Origin: a virus | Strand: one strand, 5' to 3' | DNA: 31,421 nucleotides | IMG/VR virus record: IMGVR_UViG_3300037493_001277 | Location: 1-31,421 of that record | Shown here: piece by piece, positions 7,312-15,716 of the stretch | Numbering within the stretch: position 1 is the first letter of the stretch | How the letters are laid out: each line of letters opens with the position of its first letter | Made by a program: the position numbers and the translations under genes | Notes under the pieces: model-generated | The model's input: the letters and a program-made list of their open reading frames with translations, nothing else | Told to the model about the DNA's origin: nothing | Database searches by the model: none

Positions 7312-9658
7312 CATTTCGTTTAATAGCGAATTAACAAGCGGTTCAACTGATTATCTTTTAGGCAATGTGCTTAATAGCGTAACATCAACTATCAATATAT
7401 CAGTGGGCTGGTTTGCTTTTGCTTCGGCTTCAACTAAAATTCTATTCGCACCTACTACGGGCTATCCTAACCCTGATGAAATCATTAGATGCAATAGTCC
7501 TTTATTTGCTGAGTTTAATTTGGGCGATACAATAGATGTTAATGGCACTACTTCCAACGATGGCAGCTATACGATAGCAGCTATTATAAGTGCAAATGAA
7601 ATAAGACTAACAACATCGCTTGTTAATGAGTTAAGCAGCACAGCAGAGATTATAGGTACAACACCGATAACAGCATTGAACTACTTTTACAACTTGATAG
7701 AAAATGCAAATGCACCTTCTTATATCAGTCAAATTGATGGCAGCGTGCAAAAGTATTTAGCCTTTGATTTAGATGCAACAGATACAAGTACGGTCGTGCC
7801 ATTCGTTGGTGTTGGTGCTAAGTCTTGGCAATGTGGAGGCGCAACAATCAAAGGCGATGGTGTTGATGCTTACTTTCAATACTTCGAGATAACGCACAAC
7901 TTTTTGGTTATTCCTTATTACATCGAGGGTGAATATAATGATTTGCTTACTGGCATTAAGCCGTATAACTTCGATAACACAAATTCTTTAAAATACATTT
8001 CTAACTTTGAAGCCTTATATTTTAGGACTGACCCGAACAAAAAGCAAATAGGTTCATTCGTAAGTAATAAAGGTAATGTGGGGTGGTTTGATGAGAACTT
8101 CAATACAGACCTTACTAACTATTCGCATACGGCAATAGTTCACAAAACACCAACAAATATTACTTTGCCAAGTGTTGAGATTTCACAAAATTTAAACACG
8201 TTTACCTTCGATGTAACAAACGCAACAGATACGCCATTCGTATTGAATACAACGGCTTGTATTTTAGGCTTCTCTTTACTTAGTGATGAGATAGATTATA
8301 CCGATGCAGCAAAGACAGTTGAAGAAAACTTTTACATTGATAGGATTCAGACAACGGTTACAAACAACGCGACAACAGCGACGGGTGATTACATTGAGAA
8401 CTTGAACGTGGAATATATTAGCAGTAGTACAGTAAGGGTAACGGGCAACTTTAAATTTTCTGCTGGTGATGTTACTCATCTAAGTGCTTTGAGTGGTAAG
8501 CGTTATTGTATGACCTTTGATGTAGTTGATGATTCTTTAACTATTGATAATGCCGACAGAGTTACGCTCTTAGTCGATGCAAACGACCTTTATATTGATA
8601 CTTCAAACGATGGCTTGATTGTTTTCGATACCACGATTGTAACAATGGCAGACCAAGCGCAAGACGGTGTACTAACTACGGAGGCTTTCCCGACTGATGC
8701 TATTGTGATTCGCTCAATCATTGCTTTTGATTACGAAATCAATACGGACTTTACAAGTATAACAGCAAAGATTATAGCTGAGAATTCGACGGGCGACTCA
8801 TTCGATTTAGATTCGTTTAGTTTTAACTTAAGCACACAGCCGAAGGTTAGTGATATAATGCAGATAAGCATCAACCAACCGCGCCCGTTTATACCGAGCG
8901 GTGAAGACTTTTTTCAAAACATAATCGTTAAGCGTAGGAGTGATTTAGATGCTGGCAATCTTTATTATTATGAGATTGATTTTCCTATCTTATTCCGTTG
9001 GGAATATTGGAGGTCATTGCTGGGTGTTAATGCTGCTTTTTTTAATACTTCATTACCGAATAACGGGTATAATAATTTGTGGTACAGATACGATGCAGCG
9101 CCATTCAATATTAAAGGTGTGATTCAATTAGATTTAATAAACGATGGAAACGCTTTAAGTTTTGAGGATAAAATAACCTTAGACGCTTACAACTATTCAA
9201 CTGGTGCGGATTGGACTATCAAGACTTTAAAAGCATACGACCTTAGTAATAACGAATTGACAGACGGCACGAATAAATTTGTGCAAGGCTTTGCGAAAAC
9301 TAAAATAGTTGCGGTGTTTGAAAACACTAACCCGATAGATTTACCAAGCGTATTCGTTCGCTTTGCTGCTGAGGTGTACGAGAGCGGTGGAATTAGTGGT
9401 TTGCATACTATTGACTCTCTTTATCCAGTTGCTGCGAGCGAATGGTTTGAGAATGATGGTAATGGTGGTTTGATTGAATTAGTATTGAGCGGAAATGAGA
9501 TAACGGCAACGGCTTACTTAGACAACACTAAGATACCAACGGGCGGAACTTTAACGCTTTATGCGAGAATTTACAACGGCACTCCAGCAGATGGTAAATT
9601 GACGGAAGCTGGTATATTTAAAGCGACGGAGGATGGTATTCTAAAACAACTTGAATAA
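7292..9658 (+). CDS. Large beta-rich tail/baseplate protein, unknown family
   Basis: 788 residues, strongly beta in character, Thr/Asn/Asp-rich and almost free of cysteine, as is typical for adhesion or baseplate proteins. The N-terminus contains a small beta module (NLGDTIDVNGTTSNDGSYTI). Several later stretches look like repeated Ig- or carbohydrate-binding-like domains, for example FTFDVTNATDTPFVLNT and VRVTGNFKFSAGDVTHLSAL. It lies between tail-tip genes and the tail fibre, so it is probably a tail-tip or receptor-contact protein. No catalytic motif was seen. Confidence 0.75.
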   Translation: MAVRVDSISFNSELTSGSTDYLLGNVLNSVTSTINISVGWFAFASASTKILFAPTTGYPNPDEIIRCNSPLFAEFNLGDTIDVNGTTSNDGSYTIAAIISANEIRLTTSLVNELSSTAEIIGTTPITALNYFYNLIENANAPSYISQIDGSVQKYLAFDLDATDTSTVVPFVGVGAKSWQCGGATIKGDGVDAYFQYFEITHNFLVIPYYIEGEYNDLLTGIKPYNFDNTNSLKYISNFEALYFRTDPNKKQIGSFVSNKGNVGWFDENFNTDLTNYSHTAIVHKTPTNITLPSVEISQNLNTFTFDVTNATDTPFVLNTTACILGFSLLSDEIDYTDAAKTVEENFYIDRIQTTVTNNATTATGDYIENLNVEYISSSTVRVTGNFKFSAGDVTHLSALSGKRYCMTFDVVDDSLTIDNADRVTLLVDANDLYIDTSNDGLIVFDTTIVTMADQAQDGVLTTEAFPTDAIVIRSIIAFDYEINTDFTSITAKIIAENSTGDSFDLDSFSFNLSTQPKVSDIMQISINQPRPFIPSGEDFFQNIIVKRRSDLDAGNLYYYEIDFPILFRWEYWRSLLGVNAAFFNTSLPNNGYNNLWYRYDAAPFNIKGVIQLDLINDGNALSFEDKITLDAYNYSTGADWTIKTLKAYDLSNNELTDGTNKFVQGFAKTKIVAVFENTNPIDLPSVFVRFAAEVYESGGISGLHTIDSLYPVAASEWFENDGNGGLIELVLSGNEITATAYLDNTKIPTGGTLTLYARIYNGTPADGKLTEAGIFKATEDGILKQLE

Positions 9659-9663
9659 ATAAA

Positions 9664-9692
9664 TTTGTGAGTAAAAAAATAATTTAATTTTG
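9664..9692 (+). promoter_or_regulatory. Bacteroidota-type promoter for tail fibre gene
   Basis: TTTG at 9664-9667, a 17-nt spacer, then TAATTTTG at 9685-9692, a full match to TAnnTTTG. Only 5 nt separate the -7 box from the ATG, so the transcript would be leaderless or nearly so. The spacing is the same as at the other late promoters. Confidence 0.6.
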
Positions 9693-9697
9693 AATTT

Positions 9698-11002
9698 ATG
9701 AGCGAGAAGATTAGCGAATATATAACAAGCGTTACAGCCTTAGCGAGTGGCGACCTTATGGATGTGAGTAAGTTAATTTCGACTTCTCCCGATGTTTATC
9801 AATCGCAAAAATTAAACTACTCTGTATTACTTACTGAGTTGAATGCTGACCTATCAATAACGCTACAAAGCGCATACAACGCATCCACGCAACCGCAGAT
9901 ATTAACATCTGTTGCTAAAGGTGGTGTAGTTATTAGAAGCGGTCAATCCTTAGATACAAATTCAGTTTTAGAACTAAAAAATATTGCTGGCTCATCAACT
10001 TTTGTTGTGGGCGGCAATGGTATTGTGGCAACGGGTAACTGGCAAGCAACGACAATAGCTGCTGCCTTTGGTGGTACTGGTCAAACTTCATATACAGCAG
10101 GTGATTTGATTTATGCAAGCAATACAACAGCGATTGCAAAGTTAGGTATCGGAACTTCGGGACAAGTGTTAACGGTAAGTGGTGGTGGCATTCCTTCGTG
10201 GGCGGCTGTATCGGCATCTAACTTAGGTTCAGCAAACTTAACATCAGCAGACGACGCGAGAACATTCACACTTAAAAGTGGCGGAACGGCAACACAATAT
10301 TTGCAAATTTTAAATTCTGGAGGCGGCAATTTATTGAAATTAAGTGGTAACAGTACCATTGATTTTGGGAGTTCAGCCAATTATATTAATTCAAATTTTC
10401 ATTGTAATCCTGCCACTAATACGAATTTTAATGTATTACGAGGAACGGATGTTTACATTCAAAGCGACGTGGCGGCTTATACAACGTATTTTCGTGGTTC
10501 TTCGTGGTCAAAAATTATTGTATTAAGCCACGATGCTGGACAAGTTTCTGTAGCTGGAGCGAGTGCTGGATTTTTCGCCTTAAATAATACAGGAACAGAA
10601 AGCATTATTCAAAGATTAGATTCAAACGGCGCTTATATTCTTTATAGAAATAGCGCTAATGCCAATATATTTGCGATAGATGCGAATTCTGCTGTTGCTG
10701 GAATTATAGGCGATTTTGGGGTGGGCGCTTTTGGACCCTATGCAGCAAGATTATATGTCAAAGGCAGCGGCTCAACATCAGCAACAACTACGGCATTATT
10801 TCAAAATTCAGCAAGCGTATCAGCACTAACAATAAAAGACGATTTATATTGTATTTTTAGAGCCAAAAACGCTGTTATACCCGATGCAGATTTAGCAAAT
10901 AATGAATTGAGTTTTTATATCGAAGAGGCTACAAATGATTTGCATTTCAAAGTCAAATATTCAACGGGGACGGTGAAAATTGGAAAAGTAAATTTAATTT
11001 AA
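9698..11002 (+). CDS. Tail fibre protein
   Basis: A 434-residue protein that probably forms the trimeric fibre or tip binding the host surface. Residues about 120-170 carry the characteristic phage-fibre module (AAAFGGTGQTSYTAGDLIYA, then LGIGTSGQVLTVSGGGIPSW) seen in many tail fibres. The N-terminus (residues 1-60) would attach to the tail. The remainder is beta-rich, Ser/Thr/Asn/Gly-rich sequence expected of a fibre shaft and receptor-binding end. No C-terminal chaperone domain was recognised. The gene has its own promoter immediately upstream and is followed closely by two small genes, so they are probably co-transcribed. Confidence 0.85.
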   Translation: MSEKISEYITSVTALASGDLMDVSKLISTSPDVYQSQKLNYSVLLTELNADLSITLQSAYNASTQPQILTSVAKGGVVIRSGQSLDTNSVLELKNIAGSSTFVVGGNGIVATGNWQATTIAAAFGGTGQTSYTAGDLIYASNTTAIAKLGIGTSGQVLTVSGGGIPSWAAVSASNLGSANLTSADDARTFTLKSGGTATQYLQILNSGGGNLLKLSGNSTIDFGSSANYINSNFHCNPATNTNFNVLRGTDVYIQSDVAAYTTYFRGSSWSKIIVLSHDAGQVSVAGASAGFFALNNTGTESIIQRLDSNGAYILYRNSANANIFAIDANSAVAGIIGDFGVGAFGPYAARLYVKGSGSTSATTTALFQNSASVSALTIKDDLYCIFRAKNAVIPDADLANNELSFYIEEATNDLHFKVKYSTGTVKIGKVNLI

Positions 11003-11008
11003 AAATAT

Positions 11009-11401
11009 ATGTTAAAAATAACCAACACAGCAGAAACGGCATTCACATTCAGCGGAATAGAAATGCCAATAGGTCAAGATATTTACTTCTTCATCGAGAA
11101 CTTTAATTCAAATGTGGGAGTAATGAATATTAACGCTTTCCCTCAAAAGTTAGTATCGGAAACGGTTGATGGTGTAACAACAAACACATATCATCCTTTA
11201 CCAAAAATAGACCAATTAGAGAGCGTAGGAATTGAAATAACGGGTGATGAAGAACTAAGTAAAAACGGTTTAAAAGGCGTAGGACTTCGCGTAGATACTA
11301 TTTACGAAGCATCGTTATTAGCAGTTAATTACTTTGAAGTAAACGTGCCATCAACAGCAGGTTTGTTTTCAATCATCGGGTTAAATTTAGAAGCAATATA
11401 A
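11009..11401 (+). CDS. Tail-fibre-adjacent protein, unknown
   Basis: 130 residues, predicted mainly beta (FTFSGIEMPIGQDIYFFIEN; VTTNTYHPLPKIDQLESVGI). It starts 6 nt after the tail-fibre stop behind an A/T-rich leader. It could be a fibre-associated structural protein or chaperone. No family recognised. Confidence 0.7.
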   Translation: MLKITNTAETAFTFSGIEMPIGQDIYFFIENFNSNVGVMNINAFPQKLVSETVDGVTTNTYHPLPKIDQLESVGIEITGDEELSKNGLKGVGLRVDTIYEASLLAVNYFEVNVPSTAGLFSIIGLNLEAI

Positions 11402-11414
11402 TTAAATAAACAAC

Positions 11415-11582
11415 ATGAAAGCAGAACAAAAAAAACAATTAGCAGACGCGTTAAACTACATTTACAGCATCAGCACAAAGGCAGCAGTTGAAAAACAATC
11501 TCACGATGTTTGTTTTGAAGCAGCAAAAGAATTAATGAAGTATATCGAATCAATCGAAGTCGAAGAAACTAAAGAAGATTAA
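11415..11582 (+). CDS. Short helical protein, unknown
   Basis: 55 residues beginning MKAEQKKQLADALNYIYSIS and ending in an acidic tail (EVEETKED). The ATG follows AAACAAC 13 nt after the previous stop, and the next gene starts 3 nt after its own stop, so it fits the operon exactly. It is probably a small helical accessory or chaperone; no function can be assigned. Confidence 0.65.
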   Translation: MKAEQKKQLADALNYIYSISTKAAVEKQSHDVCFEAAKELMKYIESIEVEETKED

Positions 11583-11585
11583 ACG

Positions 11586-12515
11586 ATGCCAACGGGAGAG
11601 TGCATAAAAGCTAATTTCATTATCATAGGCACTAACCCTATCGAGGACGTGCCGAGTATTGGTGGCATTATACCAGCTTCACCCGTTGCTCAATGTTGCT
11701 CTAAAACTACCTTCTTTGCGAGTACGTCAAGCGATGACGTACTAAAAAATGATAGCACTTCTTTTTTATGGGTTCTTTCTCCTTTAGTTTCTGCTGCTGT
11801 AATGACACTACAAAAAGCAGACGCGAGCGGAACATTCACAGATGTACAAACATTAAATAATAATGATTTCGGTACGTTCTACGCGCTTAACTTTAATAGC
11901 GATGACGATAATAGAAAGTACATTGGTTATCTCTTAGATATGCGCTTAGTTATCTTAGACGATGGCGCTGGATTGTATCGATTAAAGAATGTTATTACTA
12001 CGGTACTCGGCAATAAATCTTTATACTCAAATTCATTTTGTTTAGTTGAATATTCGCCAGCTTTAATTAACGGGACTGTAAGAATAGAAACTTACACAAA
12101 TGGAATTCGTGGCGCGGCTGGTTCGCAAACTGACTACATAGATTTTAATTCAATCAATTGGTATAATCAAATAAGGCTTAAAGGTATGTTTGGATTCACA
12201 TCAAGCGAATACACGCGCGAAGAAGTGGAATATAACAACGGACAGAAGCAATGGGTAGTTGATGAGCAAAAAGAAAAGTACATTTTAAAGTTAAAACCTA
12301 TTGAACAAAGCACGAGAAGTTTTGTTAAGACAGACGTTTTGCAAGCTGATGAAATCATTGTTACAGATTACAACAATACTAATCCTGATGAATTTATTAG
12401 CGTGTACGTTAAAGGTTCGGGAGGTTTTGAACCTCGACACAATATAAAAGAAGCATTGCCAGTTGATATTACTTTTGAATCTGCATTTAATAATCAAAGA
12501 AAAAGACGCTGCTAA
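11586..12515 (+). CDS. Virion-module protein, unknown (309 aa)
   Basis: 309 residues, beta-rich, with cysteines near both ends (GEC at the start, QCCSK near residue 38, KRRC at the C-terminus), which could form disulphides outside the cell. Sequences such as LYRLKNVITTVLGNKSLYSN and GFEPRHNIKEALPVDITFES resemble folded virion domains rather than enzymes. It is the last large gene before the lysis cassette. A tail or adhesion role is likely by position, not by motif. Confidence 0.75.
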   Translation: MPTGECIKANFIIIGTNPIEDVPSIGGIIPASPVAQCCSKTTFFASTSSDDVLKNDSTSFLWVLSPLVSAAVMTLQKADASGTFTDVQTLNNNDFGTFYALNFNSDDDNRKYIGYLLDMRLVILDDGAGLYRLKNVITTVLGNKSLYSNSFCLVEYSPALINGTVRIETYTNGIRGAAGSQTDYIDFNSINWYNQIRLKGMFGFTSSEYTREEVEYNNGQKQWVVDEQKEKYILKLKPIEQSTRSFVKTDVLQADEIIVTDYNNTNPDEFISVYVKGSGGFEPRHNIKEALPVDITFESAFNNQRKRRC

Positions 12516-12746
12516 ATGAATCCTCAATCTATAACTATATTAATAAGCGTAGGCGGTATTTTTGTGGCGATTATAGCGTACTTTTTAAATAGATTAATTC
12601 AGCAAGTAGATAAGATAACGGAGAAAGCAAATAGTATTGAAAATTCAATGACTAAATTAAGTGTTGAACTTTACTCTATTGATAAAAGATTGAGCGCAAT
12701 GGAAAGAGATATATACGTTGTACATCGTAACGGAGTGGCGAAATGA
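12516..12746 (+). CDS. Small membrane protein with coiled coil, lysis module
   Basis: 76 residues. An N-terminal transmembrane helix (residues about 5-25, ITILISVGGIFVAIIAYFL) is followed by a coiled coil (QQVDKITEKANSIENSMTKL...). This one-helix-plus-coiled-coil plan resembles small holin-associated proteins of the XhlA kind. It directly follows the stop of the previous gene and precedes the holin candidate. A holin partner or antiholin is the best guess. Confidence 0.75.
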   Translation: MNPQSITILISVGGIFVAIIAYFLNRLIQQVDKITEKANSIENSMTKLSVELYSIDKRLSAMERDIYVVHRNGVAK

Positions 12747-12790
12747 GTTTAGATGAAATTAATATAGCTTTTATTTCGTACGAACTATGA
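12743..12790 (+). CDS. Possible 15-codon coupling minigene
   Basis: A reading frame of 15 codons (MSLDEINIAFISYEL) joins its neighbours by ATGA overlaps at both ends: its ATG overlaps the stop of the upstream membrane protein, and its stop overlaps the ATG of the holin candidate. It may carry ribosomes from one lysis gene to the next. It could be chance. Confidence 0.3.
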   Translation: MSLDEINIAFISYEL

Positions 12791-13020
12791 CGATGTGGGA
12801 AAAGATAAAGGCTGAGGCTAAGGCACGTTATGTTATAGGCTTCATGATAGGTGCTATTTTGGCGCTTGCTTTTATACTTGCTTTTTTTGTTGAGTACCCT
12901 AAAAATAATGAGGTGTTAATAGCAAAATTAGAAACAGCATTCAGCATATCATTTGGCGCGTTTATTCAACACGTAATGAAGACACCCGATAAAGAAAAAA
13001 ACAATGCAACACATGGATAA
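12787..13020 (+). CDS. Putative holin
   Basis: 77 residues. A short charged N-terminus is followed by a strong transmembrane helix (residues about 16-36, VIGFMIGAILALAFILAFFV), a second weaker hydrophobic stretch (residues 51-63, AFSISFGAFIQHV) and a charged C-terminus. Size, topology and position just before the endolysin, whose ATG lies inside this gene, suit a holin that opens the inner membrane. There is no family motif. Confidence 0.65.
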   Translation: MTMWEKIKAEAKARYVIGFMIGAILALAFILAFFVEYPKNNEVLIAKLETAFSISFGAFIQHVMKTPDKEKNNATHG

Positions 13021-13501
13021 GATAAGCACACACATAAGCTATGAGGAGGCAGTAAACAGCCCAACGGCAAAAGCAAAAGGTATAAGCAACGAACCAACAT
13101 TAGAGCACTTGAAAGCAATGGTAACGGTGGCGGTGAAATGCTTTGAACCAGTGCGCAAATTTGCAAACGTACCTTTAAAGATTAATTCTTTTTATCGCTC
13201 ACCTATTCTTAATAAAGCCATCGGTGGTGCAGTTGATAAGTTCGGACAAGCGAAGTCGCAACATTGCAAAGGTGAAGCGATAGACTTTACTGGCAATGGT
13301 AAGATTAAAAATTCTGTGCTTTTTCAACACATTAAAGCTAATTTAGAGTGGGATCAGCTAATTTGTGAGCATCCAGTAAACGGTGAACCAACTTGGATTC
13401 ATGTTAGTTATAAAGATGGCGCAAATAGAATGCAGATATTGACCGTTGACAAAGAAAGTCCGAACGGTAGAGGATATAAGAAAGGGGACTGCAATGAATA
13501 A
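13004..13501 (+). CDS. Endolysin, peptidase M15 family (D-Ala-D-Ala type)
   Basis: A 165-residue zinc peptidase that cuts peptidoglycan cross-links or stem peptides to release progeny. The M15 signatures are complete: SQHCKGEAIDF (residues 85-95; zinc ligands H87 and D94 in the SxHxxGxAxD pattern) and WIHVSY (residues 131-136; third ligand H133). The FYRSP motif at 63-67 is also typical. There is no signal peptide, so export depends on the holin. The start overlaps the holin gene by 17 nt. A second ATG, three codons downstream, is an alternative start. Confidence 0.92.
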   Translation: MQHMDKISTHISYEEAVNSPTAKAKGISNEPTLEHLKAMVTVAVKCFEPVRKFANVPLKINSFYRSPILNKAIGGAVDKFGQAKSQHCKGEAIDFTGNGKIKNSVLFQHIKANLEWDQLICEHPVNGEPTWIHVSYKDGANRMQILTVDKESPNGRGYKKGDCNE

Positions 13502-14141
13502 GGAGGTAGCAATAAGAGATATAACAATTTTAGTGCTGGGCTTCCTTACTATCATGCTATTATTTAAAGGGTGCAACGACAGAAAAAGAAGCACATCGCT
13601 TGTTATTGACTTGCAGAATTATAGCGACAAGGTTAAAGAGTATGAAGATGCAAATGGTAATCTAATTGAGTATAATGCTGCGATGCAGTTATTGGTTGAC
13701 CAAAAGAGCGATGAGGTGCTGGCAATAGAAAAAAGATTAAAGTTAAAAGATACAGAGGTGTTGATAAAGTATAAATCAATTTTCAAGTACGACACAATCA
13801 ATCACGTATTTCGTGAGCAGCTGCCTTGTACTGCCTTTATTGATTCATTTAGTATTGATAGCACTTTCTTTAAATTTGATGCTGTTATAACGGAAAAAAA
13901 TTTTAGTTTATACAACATTCAAGTTCCGAACGAGCAGACATTCATTATAGGTAAAAAAAAAAGCAGCTGGCTTAAAGATGATTCACTTTCTGTAATAGTT
14001 GAGAATAGCAATCCAAACATAAAAGGAGAAAGCCTGAGAGCATTCACCTTCAAGCCTTCCACTAAGTGGTACAATAGTTATAAATTCAAAGGCGCTGTTT
14101 TTGCTGCTGGTGTTATTGGTGGCTTCTTGCTTGCTAAATAA
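13494..14141 (+). CDS. Membrane protein with u-spanin-like topology
   Basis: 215 residues from the ATG at 13494 (8-nt overlap with the endolysin); the upstream in-frame TTG would extend it into that gene. An N-terminal hydrophobic segment (residues 10-24) ends in LFKGC, with Cys27 a possible lipid-attachment site. The middle is helical and charged. The C-terminus is a transmembrane helix (residues about 198-214, FAAGVIGGFLLA). A lipobox-like N-terminus plus a C-terminal helix, right after the endolysin, is the topology of unimolecular spanins that fuse inner and outer membranes. The lipobox is not canonical, so this is inference. Confidence 0.75.
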   Translation: MNKEVAIRDITILVLGFLTIMLLFKGCNDRKRSTSLVIDLQNYSDKVKEYEDANGNLIEYNAAMQLLVDQKSDEVLAIEKRLKLKDTEVLIKYKSIFKYDTINHVFREQLPCTAFIDSFSIDSTFFKFDAVITEKNFSLYNIQVPNEQTFIIGKKKSSWLKDDSLSVIVENSNPNIKGESLRAFTFKPSTKWYNSYKFKGAVFAAGVIGGFLLAK

Positions 14142-14230
14142 CGAGGCTGCAACCTATCACAATCATCGCATAGATACCATTTATCAACAGCAATAGGTTT
14201 GCCGCATCGTGCGCAATAATTTTGAGGCAT
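14078..14230 (-). CDS. Small zinc-ribbon protein
   Basis: 50 residues, with its ATG at 14230. Two CxxC knuckles, CARC (residues 6-9) and CDDC (residues 21-24), with an aromatic/hydrophobic spacer (VDKWYL), form a typical zinc ribbon; the rest is a basic, proline-rich tail (KKPPITPAAK). Its last 64 bases overlap the end of the rightward spanin-like gene, so transcription converges here. It is the last gene of the leftward block. Function is unknown; nucleic-acid or protein binding is likely. Confidence 0.6.
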   Translation of the reverse strand: MPQNYCARCGKPIAVDKWYLCDDCDRLQPRYLASKKPPITPAAKTAPLNL

Positions 14231-14231
14231 A

Positions 14232-14486
14232 TTACTTTAGTTTTTCGATTAAATAATCGGTTTTAACAATGCTTATTACTATTTTGTCTAATAAATATTT
14301 ATTCCAAGAATCTATTTCTTTTAGTAACTCATTTTTAAATTTCTTCACCTCCCTTTCGCTTTCCTGTTGAGCGTATTCCTTCATAGCCTTATGAAAGTAA
14401 AATATGTACTTTTCGGAAATCTTTTCTTTGTGAATTTCAAAACATTCTTTAAAGTGCTTGTTCATTATCTCCTCTGCTGTTTTCAT
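14232..14486 (-). CDS. Charged helical protein, unknown
   Basis: 84 residues, highly charged and helical (MKTAEEIMNKHFKECFEIHK at the start, then EYAQQESEREVKKFKNELLK). It starts behind an A-rich leader and ends 1 nt before the zinc-ribbon gene. Probably an early accessory protein; no family recognised. Confidence 0.7.
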   Translation of the reverse strand: MKTAEEIMNKHFKECFEIHKEKISEKYIFYFHKAMKEYAQQESEREVKKFKNELLKEIDSWNKYLLDKIVISIVKTDYLIEKLK

Positions 14487-14502
14487 ACTATTTTTTTAAA
14501 AT

Positions 14503-14775
14503 TTATCTTCCATTTTGGGGTTGTTTATTTTTATAAAACCATTCATCTAATGTTAATACATAATCATCTATATTTTTGATGTATTCTTCTTCAAATATAG
14601 TTCCTTCGTCAATCTGAAATTTATAGATAGAGGTTATTCCTAATTTATCTAAAATCATAGGATTTTCAATAACATCAAAAACAAACTTCTCTTTAGATTC
14701 ATATTCAAAAGGCACATTCCATTCCCAGCATTCTGGTGAAGAACAACAAGTGTAATCAAAAACTAATTTCTCCAT
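14503..14775 (-). CDS. Acidic small protein, unknown
   Basis: 90 residues, acidic and aromatic. A Cys cluster near the N-terminus (YTCCSSPECWEW) could bind metal. The C-terminal half carries DYVLTLDEWFYK. It belongs to the leftward accessory block; the next gene follows after 16 nt. Function unknown. Confidence 0.7.
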   Translation of the reverse strand: MEKLVFDYTCCSSPECWEWNVPFEYESKEKFVFDVIENPMILDKLGITSIYKFQIDEGTIFEEEYIKNIDDYVLTLDEWFYKNKQPQNGR

Positions 14776-14815
14776 TTATCCTCATCAATTTATACCGACT
14801 AGCGGTGGTTAACTA

Positions 14816-15013
14816 TTAACTTTCTCTTTCGTTTATTTGGTCGTGAAAGTTCCATAAAAATTCATTGATTAAATTTTCATCGCCTTCTCCGTTCTCTTTA
14901 TTTATGGCATTGCTGTTAGTGGTTAAAAGTCTGTAATTGTTTCCGTTGTGCTTTATGTAACACAACCAGCGCCCATCAGCTTTAGGGAAAATTTTTGTTA
15001 TTTCAGTTTTCAT
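14816..15013 (-). CDS. Small protein, paralogue of the gene at 16352-16552
   Basis: 65 residues. It shares with the first gene of this block a start of MKxxI, a central TTxSxAIxxExGEG and xLxNEF, so both descend from one duplicated gene. The fold is likely a small beta sheet followed by one helix (LINEFLWNFHDQI). Function unknown. Its stop codon lies inside a 14-bp motif (14804-14817) repeated at the end of the adjacent gene. Confidence 0.7.
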   Translation of the reverse strand: MKTEITKIFPKADGRWLCYIKHNGNNYRLLTTNSNAINKENGEGDENLINEFLWNFHDQINERES

Positions 15014-15042
15014 ATTAATTTATTTTGTTTATTTTGGGGTGG

Positions 15043-15372
15043 TTAACTATTTACTGGTTCAATGTTTAACTTCACTTCCTGTATTGATATAGCACCACCA
15101 TAATGCCGTTCAGCAATTTCCATTGATTCGCATTGCACTATTTCTTTTGTGGTATAACCACTCCAATCTATCTCAATCATAAAAGTTTTCCACTCTTTTT
15201 GTGGGGTTGCTAAAGATTCTCGATATTCTTTAAGCCTTTCAGAATAATGAACAATATGCCATCGAGAAAGTTCAATGAATTCCTGAGGTGCGTTGTTGCT
15301 TTGCAGCCAGTCAAGGTGCTTCTCCTCATTTGTAATCATTGTTTCTATTTTATTCGCAATTTCTGTTTTCAT
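15043..15372 (-). CDS. Unknown protein, leftward block
   Basis: 109 residues: a helical N-terminal half (TNEEKHLDWLQSNNAPQEFI, HYSERLKEYRESL) and a beta C-terminal half (WKTFMIEIDWSGYTTKEIVQ). Its ATG overlaps the stop of the upstream gene by 4 nt (ATGA), indicating translational coupling. No family recognised. Confidence 0.7.
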   Translation of the reverse strand: MKTEIANKIETMITNEEKHLDWLQSNNAPQEFIELSRWHIVHYSERLKEYRESLATPQKEWKTFMIEIDWSGYTTKEIVQCESMEIAERHYGGAISIQEVKLNIEPVNS

Positions 15373-15557
15373 ATACAGTTTATCGAATGGTTTTGAATCA
15401 ATGTCTTTACGTTCAACTTTAAAACGGTCGGCTTTTTGAAGCGGCTTATAAAAAAGTCAGCCATTCTCTCAGCAGTTCTTAACTGGTCTTTTGTAGTGCA
15501 GCTTACAATAGTGTCAATCACCTTTAGGTAAGCGCGTTCGGTTTGGTAAGCGTTCAT
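15369..15557 (-). CDS. Small helical protein, unknown
   Basis: 62 residues, helical in its first two thirds (YLKVIDTIVSCTTKDQLRTA, then MADFFISRFKKP). It is coupled to the downstream gene by a 4-nt overlap. Similar short helical proteins are common in Bacteroidota phages, but I cannot name a family. Confidence 0.65.
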   Translation of the reverse strand: MNAYQTERAYLKVIDTIVSCTTKDQLRTAERMADFFISRFKKPTVLKLNVKTLIQNHSINCI

Positions 15558-15560
15558 AAA

Positions 15561-15716
15561 TTATAGTTTTAGTTTGTTTGTAATTTCTTTAATCATCTTG
15601 GTTATTTCTTTGTTGTTGCTAAAGGCATCGTAATCGCGCAATGCTAAAATTAATAAACCTTTTTCGTAACTGGCCAATGATTGAGGTTCTTTGGTTGTTT
15701 GTTTATCTGTTTTCAT
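15561..15716 (-). CDS. Short helical protein, unknown
   Basis: 51 residues (MKTDKQTTKEPQSLASYEKG... to TNKLKL), with its ATG at 15716 overlapping the last base of the upstream gene's stop. The frame is bounded tightly on both sides by other leftward genes, which supports it as real. Function unknown. Confidence 0.6.
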   Translation of the reverse strand: MKTDKQTTKEPQSLASYEKGLLILALRDYDAFSNNKEITKMIKEITNKLKL

